A stretch of 64,000 nucleotides of DNA from Casuarina equisetifolia (lineage: Eukaryota > Streptophyta > Magnoliopsida > Fagales > Casuarinaceae): assembly GCA_028551475.1 (NCBI GenBank), contig CM052358.1, positions 14,305,938 to 14,369,937 on the forward strand, given 5' to 3'. Position 1 is the stretch's first letter; each line of letters opens with the position of its first letter. Position numbers and translations under genes: made by a program. The notes under the pieces are model-generated. The model saw only the letters and a program-made list of their open reading frames with translations, was not told the DNA's origin and searched no databases. Below, one piece after another: positions 1 through 12,134 of this stretch.

Positions 1-27
1 CCATCTACTGGTTGTACTGTGGAGAAC

Positions 28-277
28 CTTCGAAGCTAATCAAACGATAAACATGCCCGATGAGCAGCGTGTCATCTGGTCGGAGGAGCTTGAGCTGCTT
101 CAGCGGCGTCCCATTCTCGGACTTGGCCGTTGGGGAGGTCACAACAAGAGCCACGTAGTGGCCCGGGTTAGAGGTCATGACCTCTTGAGCGCTTATCGAC
201 CAGTAAACCCTCTCGATCTTGTTCCCCGGGTGTTGAATCACCACGGTCGCTGCCTCTGCTGCCTGACAGTTCCCCAT
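28..277 (-). CDS. DUF4228/PADRE-domain protein, first exon (partial)
   Basis: This is the first coding exon of a plant PADRE (DUF4228) family protein; family members are mostly stress- and pathogen-responsive and their biochemical role is unknown. The start is the ATG at 277, giving an N-terminus MGNCQAAEAATVVIQHPGNK that is very typical of the family. The Gly2 context suggests N-myristoylation and possibly palmitoylation at Cys4. The conserved PLKQLKLLRPDDTLLIGHVYRL block follows. Reading through meets a TAG at 5-7, but a good donor (GAAG|GTTCTC) lies at 28/27. The leftover G would complete the Asp codon found in relatives after LISFE, so the exon very likely ends at 28 and the rest of the gene lies beyond the left edge of the window. 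The family is clear; the exon end is inferred. Confidence 0.85.
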
Positions 278-3005
278 CTCGTCGGACTCCGTCAACCCCA
301 GTGATCCAATATAGCTAGGTACTTTTTATTCTGGAGGACTCTGAAGAACCGCCTCTTTTATTAGAGCCTTTTCTGAGGAGCGTTTTGCTTGAGAGCGATA
401 AATGAGTTGCCCAAGTAGGAGGGTACAGTGAAAACGGACGTGATCTTTAGGGTATTAAATCACTTACACACCTCAACCAAGGTAGACTAGCTCGGAAATT
501 CGGTCAACTTTTATGATTGACGTGACAAACCAGTCACCGACGTAAACACACCCAGTTCTCACAGTTTCTGTGACTCTTTTGGGACAACGGGAAACGAGAG
601 GCGTTCGCAACTGAAAAAGCAAGACAATTATATGGGTTTGGAGGAATGATGAATTACATCATCAGCTAATGAAGATGAAGTGAGCGGTGCAGGAGCTGGC
701 AGAAGTTCTTGGGCTTTGGTTGAGACGTGTTAAATCTTCAAAATCACCTGGGGTTGCGTCTCAAGATTCGGGTTCTGAGGGAAAGCGAGTGTCTGTGGGT
801 GCGTCAAAGTCTGAAAAAGACGAAGGTCTGTTTTTCATCTTTATATCTGATAAAACTCAAACCCAACACTCCCACCCGCCAGGTTTAATGAGTTGAGAAA
901 TTGTCCATTTTTGAATTCGATAGGGTTTGGATGCTGACGTGGATACCACATAGGGGATGTGACTGAAAGATTGAAAGACGTAAGATTCCAGCCTCCCTCT
1001 TTCCCCCATTTCCAGCTCCTCTCAACTTTCAGCTGGCTTACCCTGCAGGGTCAGTTTCGATTTGCGAACGATTACGTGTTGGCGCATATGCCCCATGAGA
1101 TGGTATGTGATAAGGGCCTTCTGCATTCATTGCTGTGAATGCTAATAATAAGGAAACTGTTCCTGCATTTATATACGATGTTTCCTCTCAAAACACTCAC
1201 CAACAAAGAATGGTTAGAATGGTTAGAATGGTTAGAATGGTTAGAATGGTTAGAAAGGTTCAGGGTCTTCATCCTCGGCCTAATCGAAATGAAAGGTCAC
1301 CATGCCACCCCAAAGGGGGAATTGTCTTGGGTTAATGACCACATCAAGCACAGCCCTGTTGACACGATCTTGACAACCACCAGCTCTAAGTTGAAGACAT
1401 TAAACCTGTTGGTTAAAGTGGGATTCCAACTAATTTCTAGGATTCCATCTCCTCCAATATGTCGAAGCCTTTACCAAACACGTGGGAGTCTTTTCCAAGC
1501 AAAGGAGTTAGGTTAATTACATCCCGTTTTCTTAGTTTATAATCCGCTTTTCTTACTTTCCCCTCTGACCACAAAAAGTGCTGCTGATTAGCACCATTTT
1601 AACTTACTGGTCAAACACGTTGGTGTTCCATTTGGAGGGTAAAAGGCCACCCTCATAATGAATTGCACCAAACTAAGTGTTGTGCTTTCGTAACCGCTCT
1701 GCCAAGATTGCGACCACCGCATTCTGAACCCAGAATTTCCACAATCTCCCCCTCTCCACCAGCGAAATTGGTTGGTTTTGAAACATCCTTTTAGGCCGAG
1801 GATATGTCAGAGTTTGTTGGGTGAACATCTGTCTCAGAAAGATTAAATGCCACTTTTGTTGAACCTGGAAAGAAAACCGACCCGTCTTTTTCTGTCATGA
1901 AAAGCATTAGAGATGATGAACTTCAGAAAAAGAAAAGCTATTTTTCCTCTAGTTTGGGCTGCTGAGTGTTGTTATACAAGGGTTGCCAAACACGACACAA
2001 TAGAACCGTGTGGGCTTTAGCACGTCCAAATTTGTACATGGCCGGACCAAATGGCGTTGTTTTGTGGACTTAGACTTATATTGGCCCTTTTTTGTTGCTT
2101 ATCCATTACTAAATCTTTGGAAGGAAGTCTAAAGGGGCAGCTATAGTATCTTTTAACGAAAAACGATTAGAGCATACAGCAATGATGAGGACATCTATTT
2201 TGTCAAGAAATTGGTAGAGAAAAAGGCTTCAATAGTAGAACGTACAGCTTTTTACTTGAGATCTAATAAGCTTTGGTTTAAGAGCTGCAAAGAGTTTCAG
2301 ATTTAGGGAGACATAATTGTGTCACTCGATTTAATTAAGGAAACAAAGGCCAGAGGCCGGAAAGGACAACTGTTCCAATTCCTGTAACACCCTTTCAATC
2401 TAGAATCCCTTGAATAAGACATAATTCTTCTTCCGTTTTAACTTCATCATGATTGTATTCCTACGAGTCCATGATTGCTTCACAAGGTGAATCATTGTCC
2501 CCCACTTTGTTATTATGTTCATAATACATGCACTTGATAGCATACAATTTTATGTGCAGGTGAAAGTATTGGTCGGCGTGAAACTGAAAAATATCTGCTT
2601 CCTGCATAGTCCCGGACAATTTCGCTTTACGGTAATTTACGGTCATTTAAGGTACCTACAATGTACAGCCACTTCCATGGAACAGTAATTTACTCCGCAG
2701 ACCAACACCATCGTGGAGACAACTCAGTTCTGGAGTTGCGAAGGGGTATGAGGATAAGGGTTTAACGATATGGAATAAAATCTTGAGAGACTTTTGTCTT
2801 TCAAACAGCATAAGACTGGCCCTACAAAACTTGGCTGCTGTTCAACGAAGCTTCAAGGCAAACTGCTGTAGGGGCCAGTTCCGTTTTGCAGGATGTTATC
2901 TTTGCACAGGGCTTGGCTTAGCCATCCTTAAAGCAACGAATGAATTTCTCAACAATCAGTTGAAAAAGAGATCAGAAAGCCTCTACTACTTCAGTATCAG
3001 CTACT
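278..3005. other. Intergenic region between the DUF4228 and cyclin D genes
   Basis: The divergent promoters of the flanking genes must lie here. I see no convincing coding exon. The stretch holds a 9-bp minisatellite (1210-1254) and ordinary AT-rich sequence. Roughly 2760-3005 probably contains the 5' leader of the cyclin gene. The small open frames here have no recognisable domain. Confidence 0.6.
1210..1254. repeat. 9-bp tandem minisatellite, (ATGGTTAGA)5
   Basis: There are five head-to-tail copies of the 9-mer ATGGTTAGA, the last running into a diverged AAGGTT. Because the unit is a multiple of three it leaves long open frames on both strands (a repeated Ser-Asn-His on minus, Met-Val-Arg or Trp-Leu-Glu on plus). 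I take these as by-products, not genes. Confidence 0.95.
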
Positions 3006-4625
3006 ATGCTCTCAGCTCCTTCTCCTGACTTATACTGCAGTGAAGTAGCCGCCGAGATGGTATCCCCAAATGCCCGAATCTGTCACCGTGATTTTCATAA
3101 TACTCTGGATTGCCTGTCAGACGATGAGAGCTCCATTATTTGTGCTTTTGATTCCGAGATTCAGCAAATGCTGGAACTTGAACCACTACATCGGCTCCGT
3201 GGAAATCCTGGTTTTGTCAGTGCTAGAAAAGACGCTGTTAGCTGGATTCTGAAGGTACATAACAGTAGTGAATCCCAGATTTGGTTCTTTGTATGACTTC
3301 CATTATAATGGTTTGTATCTTATAGGTGCATGCTTACTACAACTTCAGGCCTGAAACAGCATATCTTTCTGTATGCTATCTGGATTGTTTTCTTGCCTCC
3401 CATACATGGCCGGTAATTTATCTTATCCAAGGCTCAGTGATGCACTTAACTTCTCCTATAAACTTCTAAATAATAATAATCGTCATTGCTAAGGAAGCCA
3501 GGGCCTTGTTTTACATCATGTGTCCACTTTGTTTTGCTTATGTGCAGAAAGGTAAAGGGTGGCCGCTGCAGCTATTATCCGTAGCTTGCCTGGCCCTGGC
3601 AGCAAAAATGGAGGAAACAAGTGTGCCCCTTCTATTTGACCTGCAGGTAAAAGAGCCGGAATTCGTCTTCAAGCCCAAGTCAGTTCAAAGGATGGAGCTC
3701 TTCGTCATGGCCAATCTGAAGTGGCGATTGCGCAGAACTACACCGTTTGATTTTGTCTACTATTTCGTTGCCAAACTTTCCTGTCTTAGCCCTCCACCAT
3801 ATGATTGCAGTCAAGTTTTGTCGCGTGCCTCTGATCTTATTCTCAGTACATGTGAAGGTAATTCGAGAATTAAAACTCGCTTTCTCTCTAAACCCATCCC
3901 CCACCCTCTGTCATTCTAATTATGGCTTACCCCGATGTTTCTTTTTTTCTTTTTTCTTTTTACAGTTATTGATTTCTTGGGTTATCATCCATCCTCAATA
4001 GCAGCAGCAGCGGTGCTATGCGTGACAAATCAAGGTATGGAAGAGCAGGAGTTAAGCCTCTTCCATAAGAGAGTAAGCAAAGTACGCATCATTTTCCAGT
4101 TTCAAACTATCATTCTCCAGCTCCTCAGATGGCTAGGAATATCCCTTGTAAACTGCATTTAGAAGTAGTTATTCCATGCCATACAAAATTGTCCTGTCGC
4201 TTGCAAGACATATAGAATCCACAGAGAATACAACCTTCTGCTTCATGAGACGCAGCATTGTCTGTGTGTGCTCTTTGTCCTTTTATCATGACCATACACA
4301 GCAAGTGGTCCTGCTTTTAACTTTTATAAGAACAAGTGGCATCTAAATAGAGCATATGAAAGTGACTCTAATTTATGAATTTGGATTTTGTTAATAAATT
4401 TGAACTTCAAGGTCCTAAATGTGAAGTAACAGAAGCTTATACATCTCCTTACAATAATTGCGAATGCTGGATCCAGGAGTTGGTGAACAAGTGTTGCAAT
4501 CTTATGAACCAGAAAAAGAAAAAGTTGATGATTGGTACACTTTGACCAATAAAAGTTGCAGCAAGCAGCGGCAAAGGCCTGTTGATGTGCTTGATACAGC
4601 TGCAATGCTCAACACACCGAGTTAA
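3006..4625 (+). CDS. D-type cyclin (CYCD), last exon frame uncertain
   Basis: D-type cyclins activate CDKA to phosphorylate RBR and drive the G1/S step. The start ATG at 3006 places LYCSE, a perfect LxCxE retinoblastoma-binding motif, at residues 9-13. Exons: 3006-3254, 3326-3412, 3548-3857, 3966-4081, and a last exon from 4477, all with GT-AG borders and matching phase. The cyclin box runs from ARKDAVSWILK through YYNFRPETAYLSVCYLD, WPLQLLSVACLALAAKMEE and QRMELFVMANLKWRL; the C-terminal cyclin fold includes IDFLGYHPSSIAAAAVLC. The last exon is problematic. Phase-correct joining to 4477 gives ELVNKCCNLMNQ, a typical CYCD helix, but stops at TGA 4543-4545. The neighbouring frame carries PVDVLDTAAMLNTPS, a typical CYCD C-terminus, to TAA 4623-4625. 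The frames overlap at an A-rich run (4511-4523). Subclass is uncertain; gene order recalls CYCD5, the sequence alone does not settle it. Confidence 0.88.
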
Positions 4626-7600
4626 CAAGGACGTGAAGTCAAGCCAAGGGTCACCTCTGAATGTGGAAATCAATTCTTTTTCAGTAATGCTGTTTCTTTG
4701 ACTCCTCAGTGGTTTTCAGTATGCGCGTGACTGCTGCTGCAGGATGACTGTGAAGTGAAGTTTGTTTACATATGCAAGCAATAATGGTGTTTGGCATTAT
4801 TTACTCTGTGTTGGACCTAGTCCAGTTTTGTTTGAATCAAGTGCTGACATACATTTTGCACCATAAAGACATTAAATATGACAGGGCAAAGTTGAAGACA
4901 ATTTCCGCCTGGCCAGCAAAGATTACTCGAAACATGATTGCCTCAATCTTGATAATCTCTCATTGACAGTGTTGAAAAAGACGAGCAAACTTAAAAGCTG
5001 AAATTTCTTCCCAAACAACACGCTCCGTGTCTTTGTCTAAATAACACGTTCATGTTGTCTTTGTCATTAGCTTCTTAGCGGATTTGTGAAAGAAAACAGA
5101 AAACCCTAACGATGACCGGAATTGTGAAATTCCGGTGAAGACACGACGGAGGAAAAAACGAGAGAGAGAAGCAAAAACCTAGGTGCTTTCAATTGATGAT
5201 TTCCCGATAATCTTACAATAGGTACAATAGATTATATCAACATGTACAGAATTTACAAACGGAAAATATGCACAATCAAATCTCTGAATATGGTAAGAAA
5301 TCCGGTGACGGCGACGGCGAGAAATTCGGGCGACAACGAGGGAGGCGATCGCGAGAGCAATCGGATCCCTAAGCGGGTCGGTCGGGTCACGGAACAGCTG
5401 TCGGGTCATGGATGACGTGGCAGTGCGGCTGACGTGGGTGCTAACGTGGCGGGTGGCTTCGGTGACGTGGCAAGGTCCTTTAACATTTTGTATGTATTTT
5501 GAGGAACGTAGTTCTCATTTTAGGTACGAAGGACGACCACAGCTTAGCTAGCATCCGGCGACACGAAAATTTCTGTCTCACTTGGCTAATCATTGTATAC
5601 CTCCATTCCCTTCGTGTGCTGAAAATGATGAACTAAGACAACTGTTGAGAATGCTTAGATTCGTTCCACATCAGAAAGAGAGGATATAAATTTGAGCCTT
5701 ATAAGTGATGAACAAATTTTTTCAGACATAATGGTTTATATGGCATTCTTTCTTTGCCTTGGTTTTTTATTGTACGGAATTTAGATCCAATATTGTGTTA
5801 AGAAGCTAAAAAAAATTGACTTAAAAACTAGTTCAATAATTGAATAACATTTTTTAATTCAAACTTTATCCAATGATCTATATCTCTATAAACTTAAACC
5901 AAAGAGTATGATTTACTAAATGACATGATCAAGTAACGGCTTGTGATTAGTGAAAAGCATCTCCCTTAGAGTTTCCACCCAAATGCGTTTCATTTGCAAA
6001 TAAATCAAGCCTTCCAACACATCGAGCAAAGACAGAAGCGAGGAAGGATCCTAGGAGCTAGCAGTTTAATTAGGACAAAACAAACAGTGCAAACAACGTG
6101 AAAAGCGAGGGCAGAGTCCTTTTCTGGTTGTTGGACTACACTCACAGCAGTTTAATTGTTGAAGGCGCGTGATTCCAAGGGATGAGTGATGTGAAAAAGG
6201 AACCTTCTGCTTGGCACAATTACGGGATGGGAAGTCAAACCAAGTCACATAGCAATATGTCACGGCCATGGTTGTGGGGCAGGTGCTCGTCTCCTTTCGT
6301 CACCACTCTGGATCCAACATATACGATGTTGCCAAACCAACAGATTCAGTCCTACCAAATAGCAGAGTCTAGATGAATCTAGGATGCCCTTTGCATGTAC
6401 CTACGTCAGTATCATCTTAAAAGGTTAAATTGATTAGATGGAAGATGCTTAAATGATAGGATAAATGTTGCCAAAGAATGGCATGATTCAATGTCCTTGC
6501 TGCGTTGTTTTAAACTCTTGAAGTTGTAAAACAATGATGGAAACTTCAGCACTAGTACCCCTTGCGATGTCATAACAGATGTGCAAAGCCTAGTCCATCT
6601 GACAGGGTCTTTCCCTCAGTTATAAGGGGTTTAGGGTATCCAAGGCCAAGCCCGCTAAACATAGGCCTAATCAAGAGAGATCTCGTGAAACTTGGGAACT
6701 TTGTTCACGGACACTGCAACTGCTTTCGTCCTCTTTCTGGCCCAATCCATGCATCCTTTACCTTTCAACTTTTTCAAGTTGGTCCTTCATTTTTCCCCTG
6801 TTAATCACGCTTTTGTGTTCATAAGAACAATGTTGTCAATTGGTTTTCTCTGAGGGAGAAAACAAGAAAAGATCTCACCTAGGAAAGACAAGAAGCAAAT
6901 ATCTCTTGAATTTGATAAAACAAATCCAACCTTGCCCTTGGATAGTTCGATCTCCACCTTGGAGTGGAATGAACCAACAATGAACTGGGCATTCTGCAAA
7001 ACCTTGGAAAGGATGAGGATTTCTTAAGATTATCTTATTAAGCAGTCAATTCTTACGTCAAAAATCAGATACATACATTTACATGTTAATAAGATGAGAC
7101 TAGATATCTATACCGTTGCCCAATACAAGACATAAATGCCGAAATAATGGTATTGTCGGCCCTTGATTACGGAGACATTTCCAAACTTGATGGACAGCAA
7201 TGCTACCAAAGTTAACAAGCTCTTAAATATCTTATGTTACTTCGCAAAAAATGGGGTCCACAGATAAGTCGTTAAGTAGCTCCGAAGGCTTTCGCCCCAA
7301 AAAATATGAGCATCTTCGCGTCGCATGGAAGTCATATTCCCCGGTATCGTACTGACCCGTCAAATTCATATTTTGGCATCTCGGCATCATCCAAGAATCT
7401 CTGGCTACAAAATTACTCAACACCGTTTACGTCGAAGTGGCTTGTTGGTATTGCCGACCTCTAAGAATTGTCGGCAAATGCGAGCCCCTCGCCTCATTGT
7501 TTGAAGGTTGTTTCGATTCGTCCGTGCTTTCTTCCACGCTCTTTGGCTGCTAAATCAAATCTCGCTAGCGGTATTGACGTTTTCTCCTGGAGATACTGAT

Positions 7601-8065
7601 TGATCTTCTGCCTGGAATATCTTTATTTTATTTTATATAAAGAAGATATAGAAGCCCCTGAAGAATCTCCTTCTGGGGCTTCGTGGAAGTCCGCTGGTTC
7701 TTCAATTTCAGGTACTCGGTTGTTTTTGTCATCCTCCTGGAGTATGTTGAATTTTGTTTCTGTTAAGCGTAAAGGTTTCAATTCTTTGCATGTCCATTTT
7801 TTTCGCGGTCCAAAAAGGAAGCAAATCTTTTGAAAAGGTTTGTTTTTTTTCCTGTTGCTTTATTTGATGGACAGCAAAGAATGAAGACTTGATTAAAATT
7901 TGGCGGGGTTGCTGTATTATGCTGTGGTGGGGGAGGTTTTGCCCATGAATGATGAATACTAACGTTCTTGAATATTGGTTTTTCAGTTGTTTCCTACACT
8001 TTCCGGGCTGCCAAACAGATCATTTTTTTTGCGGAATTGTTTTGGCGTATTGGATAGATCAGAGG
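4626..8065. other. Intergenic region between cyclin D and HHP genes
   Basis: No recognisable gene. The segment about 5100-5480 is GC-richer, with a run of ACGTGG motifs, and may be a transposon remnant. The leader of the downstream HHP gene is at the right end: a likely 5'UTR exon ends near 7710 (TTTCAG|GTACTC) and resumes after an acceptor near 7986 (TTTTTCAG), giving a UTR intron. Several short open frames between 5560 and 7500 have no domain. Confidence 0.5.
5415..5470 (+). promoter_or_regulatory. Cluster of four ACGTGG (G-box core) motifs
   Basis: ACGTGG occurs at 5415, 5432, 5444 and 5465, all in the same orientation, two of them as TGACGTGGCA. ACGT cores of this kind are bound by plant bZIP factors. 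No gene start is seen close by (the HHP ATG is 2.6 kb downstream, the cyclin stop 0.8 kb upstream). Regulatory function is therefore only a possibility, and a decayed repeat is an equal one. Confidence 0.35.
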
Positions 8066-11000
8066 ATGGCTGTTGATCATAAAAATGGCGAGGGTACGAA
8101 AGTGTCTTCTGAAGCAACCGAGAATGGTCGGATACGTTCTTCTAAGGAAGGGAAAGGAAAAAGATTGTGGAAGAAGGTGAAGTGCCAGCTGGTTGAGTAC
8201 CACGCTTTGCCCGATTATTTGAAGGACAACGAATTCATCGTTGGCCATTACCGGGCTGAATGGCCATTGAAGCAGATCTTGCTTAGCATGTTCTCCATTC
8301 ACAATGAGACGCTAAATGTTTGGACGTAAGGCTTACTGTTCCTTCATTTTCAAATGACTTCATTTATCGATCATGCTGGGATTTTATGGAAATATTTTGG
8401 TTGGAGATAATCGGCAAGAAGTTTTAGTTGTGTGTGTATTTTTGCTTGAAAATTGAAGTTGCTGGGAAAAGGTACCAAGGAAATTTTTTCTTTCCCCCAT
8501 CCTTTCTCGAAAGGAATACCAAAGGAAGATATATTCTAATTAAGAGGGTGTCCTTAAAGTTACAAAGACTTCGGGTTACAGTGAAAAAGCTCGAAACTTT
8601 GAATTTGTAATAATTTCATTTCGTTGTATGGGGATTAGTCAAGACGATCACCCAAATCCAATTTTCATTTTGGAAGCTAATAAGTTATTGCTTGATGTGG
8701 CTCAATCAATTTTTGTCTTTCTTTAGTAAGTGGATAGTTGTTGACTTTAGGATAAAGTTATCAAAAGGATATACAAAACATTAGAACAGTTAATTACAGT
8801 GGTCTAAAAGGCTAATGCGCCAAGATTTTTCAGAACTAAACAGCATTTCCTCACCCCATAAGCGGCGAGTATGCATGATTAGGTCATGGGTTCATAAACA
8901 TTTCATATGTTTATTGGAATAGCTGTCGCAAATATTGCTTGATTTGCAGTTCAGAAAGATATAGCGATTTCCCTGCCCTTTAAGCCTTCCAATTGGTGAG
9001 CTTATGATTTGTTTCAGGCATTTGATTGGATTCGTCCTCTTCCTTTCCCTGACCATATACACTACAAATAAGGTTCCAAACGTTGTAGATCTTCACTCTT
9101 TACCACATTTTCCCGAGGTGCTGAAAAAGGCTGACCTGCACAAATTGCGGGCAGAACTCTTGACATGCCTCCCTTCCTTGCCCAACATGCCTGATCTGTA
9201 CAGTCTTAGGGAGGAGTTGAAGACTACATTACATTCAATGGATTTGCTTCCATCACTCTCAGGTTGGCATGTCATGGAACTCCTTAATAATTGTTTGCCA
9301 GAGCGATTTTCCAGTGGCAACCAGACAGATATTTGCGTCTTGGTAATCCTCTATCCTTAATGCTTGAATACAGATGGTAATATTAAGATATACTTGTTGG
9401 TTTGCTTGATTGTTGTCAATTAATATGGCTGTTCATTTAGTACTATTACTTGAAGCTGGCTTTATGACTATATCCCACTGATGTTCTTTCTCAGGTTTAT
9501 CTTGGCACAACATATAATTTTTATTTTAAAAGGAAAATCTTTCTGGTGAATATTTTGGAGGTTTTTCCTTCTAGTTTGATCGTGCTTATCTCATAACTCA
9601 ACCACCACCAAAAAGCACAGCCTTTGACCCCTTTCTCCTTCACCTTATTATGAGCTTTGAGTTTCAATGCAAGCAAATCCAGCCAGTTACTTAGTCTATT
9701 TCTTGAACTGATTCAGAAATCCTGTTCAGAATCTGTATGGTGGGTTTGATTTTGGTTGGGGGGAAGATAAATGGCTGCATTAGTTAGTAGTGGTTGTGTT
9801 ACTAGCTAAAAACTACCAACAACGAATTTGAAGCTTGAAGAAATCATTGACAGAGAGATTGAAACACAGGCTTTAAATATCTCCGGGTACATGTGCCTGG
9901 GCATCAGTGAATTGATAGGAAATACTAAAAGCAAAATGTACTGAGTAATGCGTTATATGTTGATAATATTCCATCCACTTCAAAGTATAAGAACTGCAGA
10001 ATTCCATGAACTTGTTGTGCAGATGGCCGTGGCTTGGCAATGTTAGACATTTGGGATGCTTATAATACTTGCTAAAAATAAAAAAGAAAATAAAAAAAAT
10101 AATAGGGAAAGAAGAAAGGGAGGAATGGTGTTACATCTCTTGTGAGAATGATTTATTTTTTTTTCTTTTTTCGTTTTTGGGTGGTTGATTAGAAATTTGG
10201 TCGTGGAACCTGTATAACTTTATATTTTTGGAGCTTCCCTGCCAAAAGCAATGTAATAGATCGTCTTTCATGCTGGTTCATGATCTTTTTTCACGATGAT
10301 TCTTTCATCCTTCTCTCAATACGAATCCGCTAAATGCTCACTGCCATAGTTTGTTGCTGATTTTGTTCGGGAATCAATGTTTCAATTTTCAAGGTGTTTA
10401 TCAGTAAGTGGTGTGATAAATACTATATAGTTGCATGTCATACCAGAAAATGTGGTCTCTGGTGCAGTTAACAGCATAGACAATTGAACTCATCTTAGTT
10501 ACTAAAACTCAATTTTTTTTATTATCATTGATTAACTTGTTGTTTTTTTAAAATCTAATGCAGCTAATGTCTTCTTTGTGTCTTGATTCATTGCAGCGCA
10601 GCATGAAGGAAGACTTGGCAAACATTATGGCACCATTGTTGGTGAGACCAATCACGCGGTGGCCATTTTTTGCATTTTTGGGTGGGGCCATGTTTTGCTT
10701 GCTATCCAGCAGCATTTGCCACCTGTTTTCTTGCCATTCTGAGCGCCTATCATACATTATGCTAAGGGTTGATTATGCTGGCATTGCTGCCCTTATAGCT
10801 ACCTCCTTCTACCCTCCTGTCTACTATTCCTTTATGTGCAACCCCTTCTTCTGCAATCTATACCTGGGATTTATAACCCTCTTGGGAATAGCCACAGTTT
10901 TGGCTTCTATGGTGCCGGTCTTTCAAACCCCGGAGTATCGTGTAATCCGTGCGGTACTCTTCTGTAGCATGGGCCTCTCCGGGATAGCACCAATTATGCA

Positions 11001-11250
11001 CAAGCTTATCTTGTTCTGGGGACAACCTGAGGTTCTCCACACAACTGGATATGAGCTGCTAATGGGGGCTTTCTATGTGCTTGGAGCAGTAGTATATGCC
11101 ACAAGGATTCCTGAAAGATGGATGCCTGGGAAATTCGACATCGCAGGGCACAGCCATCAACTGTTTCATGTATTAGTAGTTGCTGGAGCATACACCCATT
11201 ACCGTGCAGGGCTGGTTTATCTCAGGTGGCGCGATCTTCAAGGGTGTTAA
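8066..11250 (+). CDS. Heptahelical transmembrane protein, HHP4-like (PAQR/adiponectin-receptor family)
   Basis: This gene encodes a plant PAQR protein related to adiponectin receptors; HHPs are membrane proteins linked to sugar, hormone and osmotic responses. Exons 8066-8325, 9018-9342 and 10597-11250 join in phase to 412 codons. The hydrophilic N-terminus is followed by the family motif LPDYLKDNEFIVGHYRAEW and SIHNETLNVWTHLIGF at the start of helix 1. A long loop of about 110 residues, entirely from exon 2 and rich in leucine, sits between helices 1 and 2; this loop marks the HHP4/HHP5 subgroup. The third exon carries the remaining six helices, the zinc-site histidines in SSICHLFSCHS and HSHQLFHV, and ends RWRDLQGC. 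The start chosen is the ATG at 8066, just after a 5'UTR intron acceptor; an upstream ATG at 7949 lies inside that intron. Confidence 0.93.
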
Positions 11251-11836
11251 AAGTGAATCTCAAGAAGTTTGGCTAGTTGGCCTTTATGGATGGCAGAAGT
11301 AGGTTTATTGAATTGTTGTGGATGGCTTAGGTTGTCTCCTATTGTTCCTCCTATAGATTTGTGCATCGGACCAAATGTGAAATTTAGTTGTTGAGTTGTA
11401 GCAGAATAGGCAAATTGGGGTCAAGTAATTTGTACCCTCCATTAGGGATGGGATCTGTACCCCTACCACTGGTTCTGATTCATTTTAAAATGAAAGTTTG
11501 TAATCTACACGGTGTGGGAAAAATAAAGTGCAGAATCTCCTGCTCATGTTCTAGATTGTCATGGAATGGCTCATGGCCTATTGTTGTACTCATACCATAT
11601 TTGTTCGTTCAGCAGTTTATTTTTGGTAATAAAGAGATAATCATGACTTCCGATTTTAGTAATGATGAGATAATCATCAGCCCTTTATTTTTGGTAATAA
11701 AAAGATAACTAGTGATGAAATAATTAAAAAACTGATGATAAGTAATTGAATCTAACAATGGTTTGATTGAAGGTCGCACTTTAGTTTGGTAATAAAAAGA
11801 TAATTATTGATGAGATAATTGAAAAACATCTAATGT
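11251..11836. other. HHP gene 3'UTR and spacer
   Basis: The first few hundred bases are probably the 3'UTR of the HHP gene. The segment 11620-11830 contains imperfect repeats of a GGTAATAAAAAGATAA/GATGAGATAATTGA type, giving a locally repetitive AT-rich stretch before the tRNA gene. Confidence 0.5.
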
Positions 11837-11910
11837 TGCTTTCATTGAGAGTCGAACTCAAGACCTCCCGCTTACTAAACGGGTGCTCTAACCAACTGAG
11901 CTATGAAAGC
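11837..11910 (-). tRNA. tRNA-Thr (anticodon AGT)
   Basis: The minus strand folds into a full cloverleaf of 74 nt. The 7-bp acceptor stem GCTTTCA/TGAAAGC is perfect, with A as discriminator base. The D stem is GCTC/GAGC, the anticodon stem CCCGT/GCGGG (one T-G pair), the loop TTAGTAA with anticodon AGT, and the T arm is TTGAG-TTCGACT-CTCAA. There is no intron. The stems are intact, so the gene looks functional. AGT (inosine at the first position) is a common nuclear plant threonine anticodon. Confidence 0.95.
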
Positions 11911-12134
11911 TTGCTGGTTAATCTAATCGCTAGAATATTCAAACCGGCTTTCACAGAATTGGAACACGTCTTCCCGACCAAATATCCGCGCCACAAGTCT
12001 TCTGTGTCTTGCGGAAAGCTCTCCATATCTGGCACCAAGGCATTGAATTCTGATTGATCCCCACAATCGCCATATTAGGCAGGTTCCCAAAATAGCTGCT
12101 CTTCAAAAATGGCCTCCCTTTTCATCTCTTCCCC

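Noticed and set aside
1072..1516. Open frames on both strands across the ATGGTTAGA repeat (Ser-Asn-His repeats and others)
   Set aside because: They exist only because the 9-bp repeat unit has no stop codons; there is no domain, splice context or conserved start.
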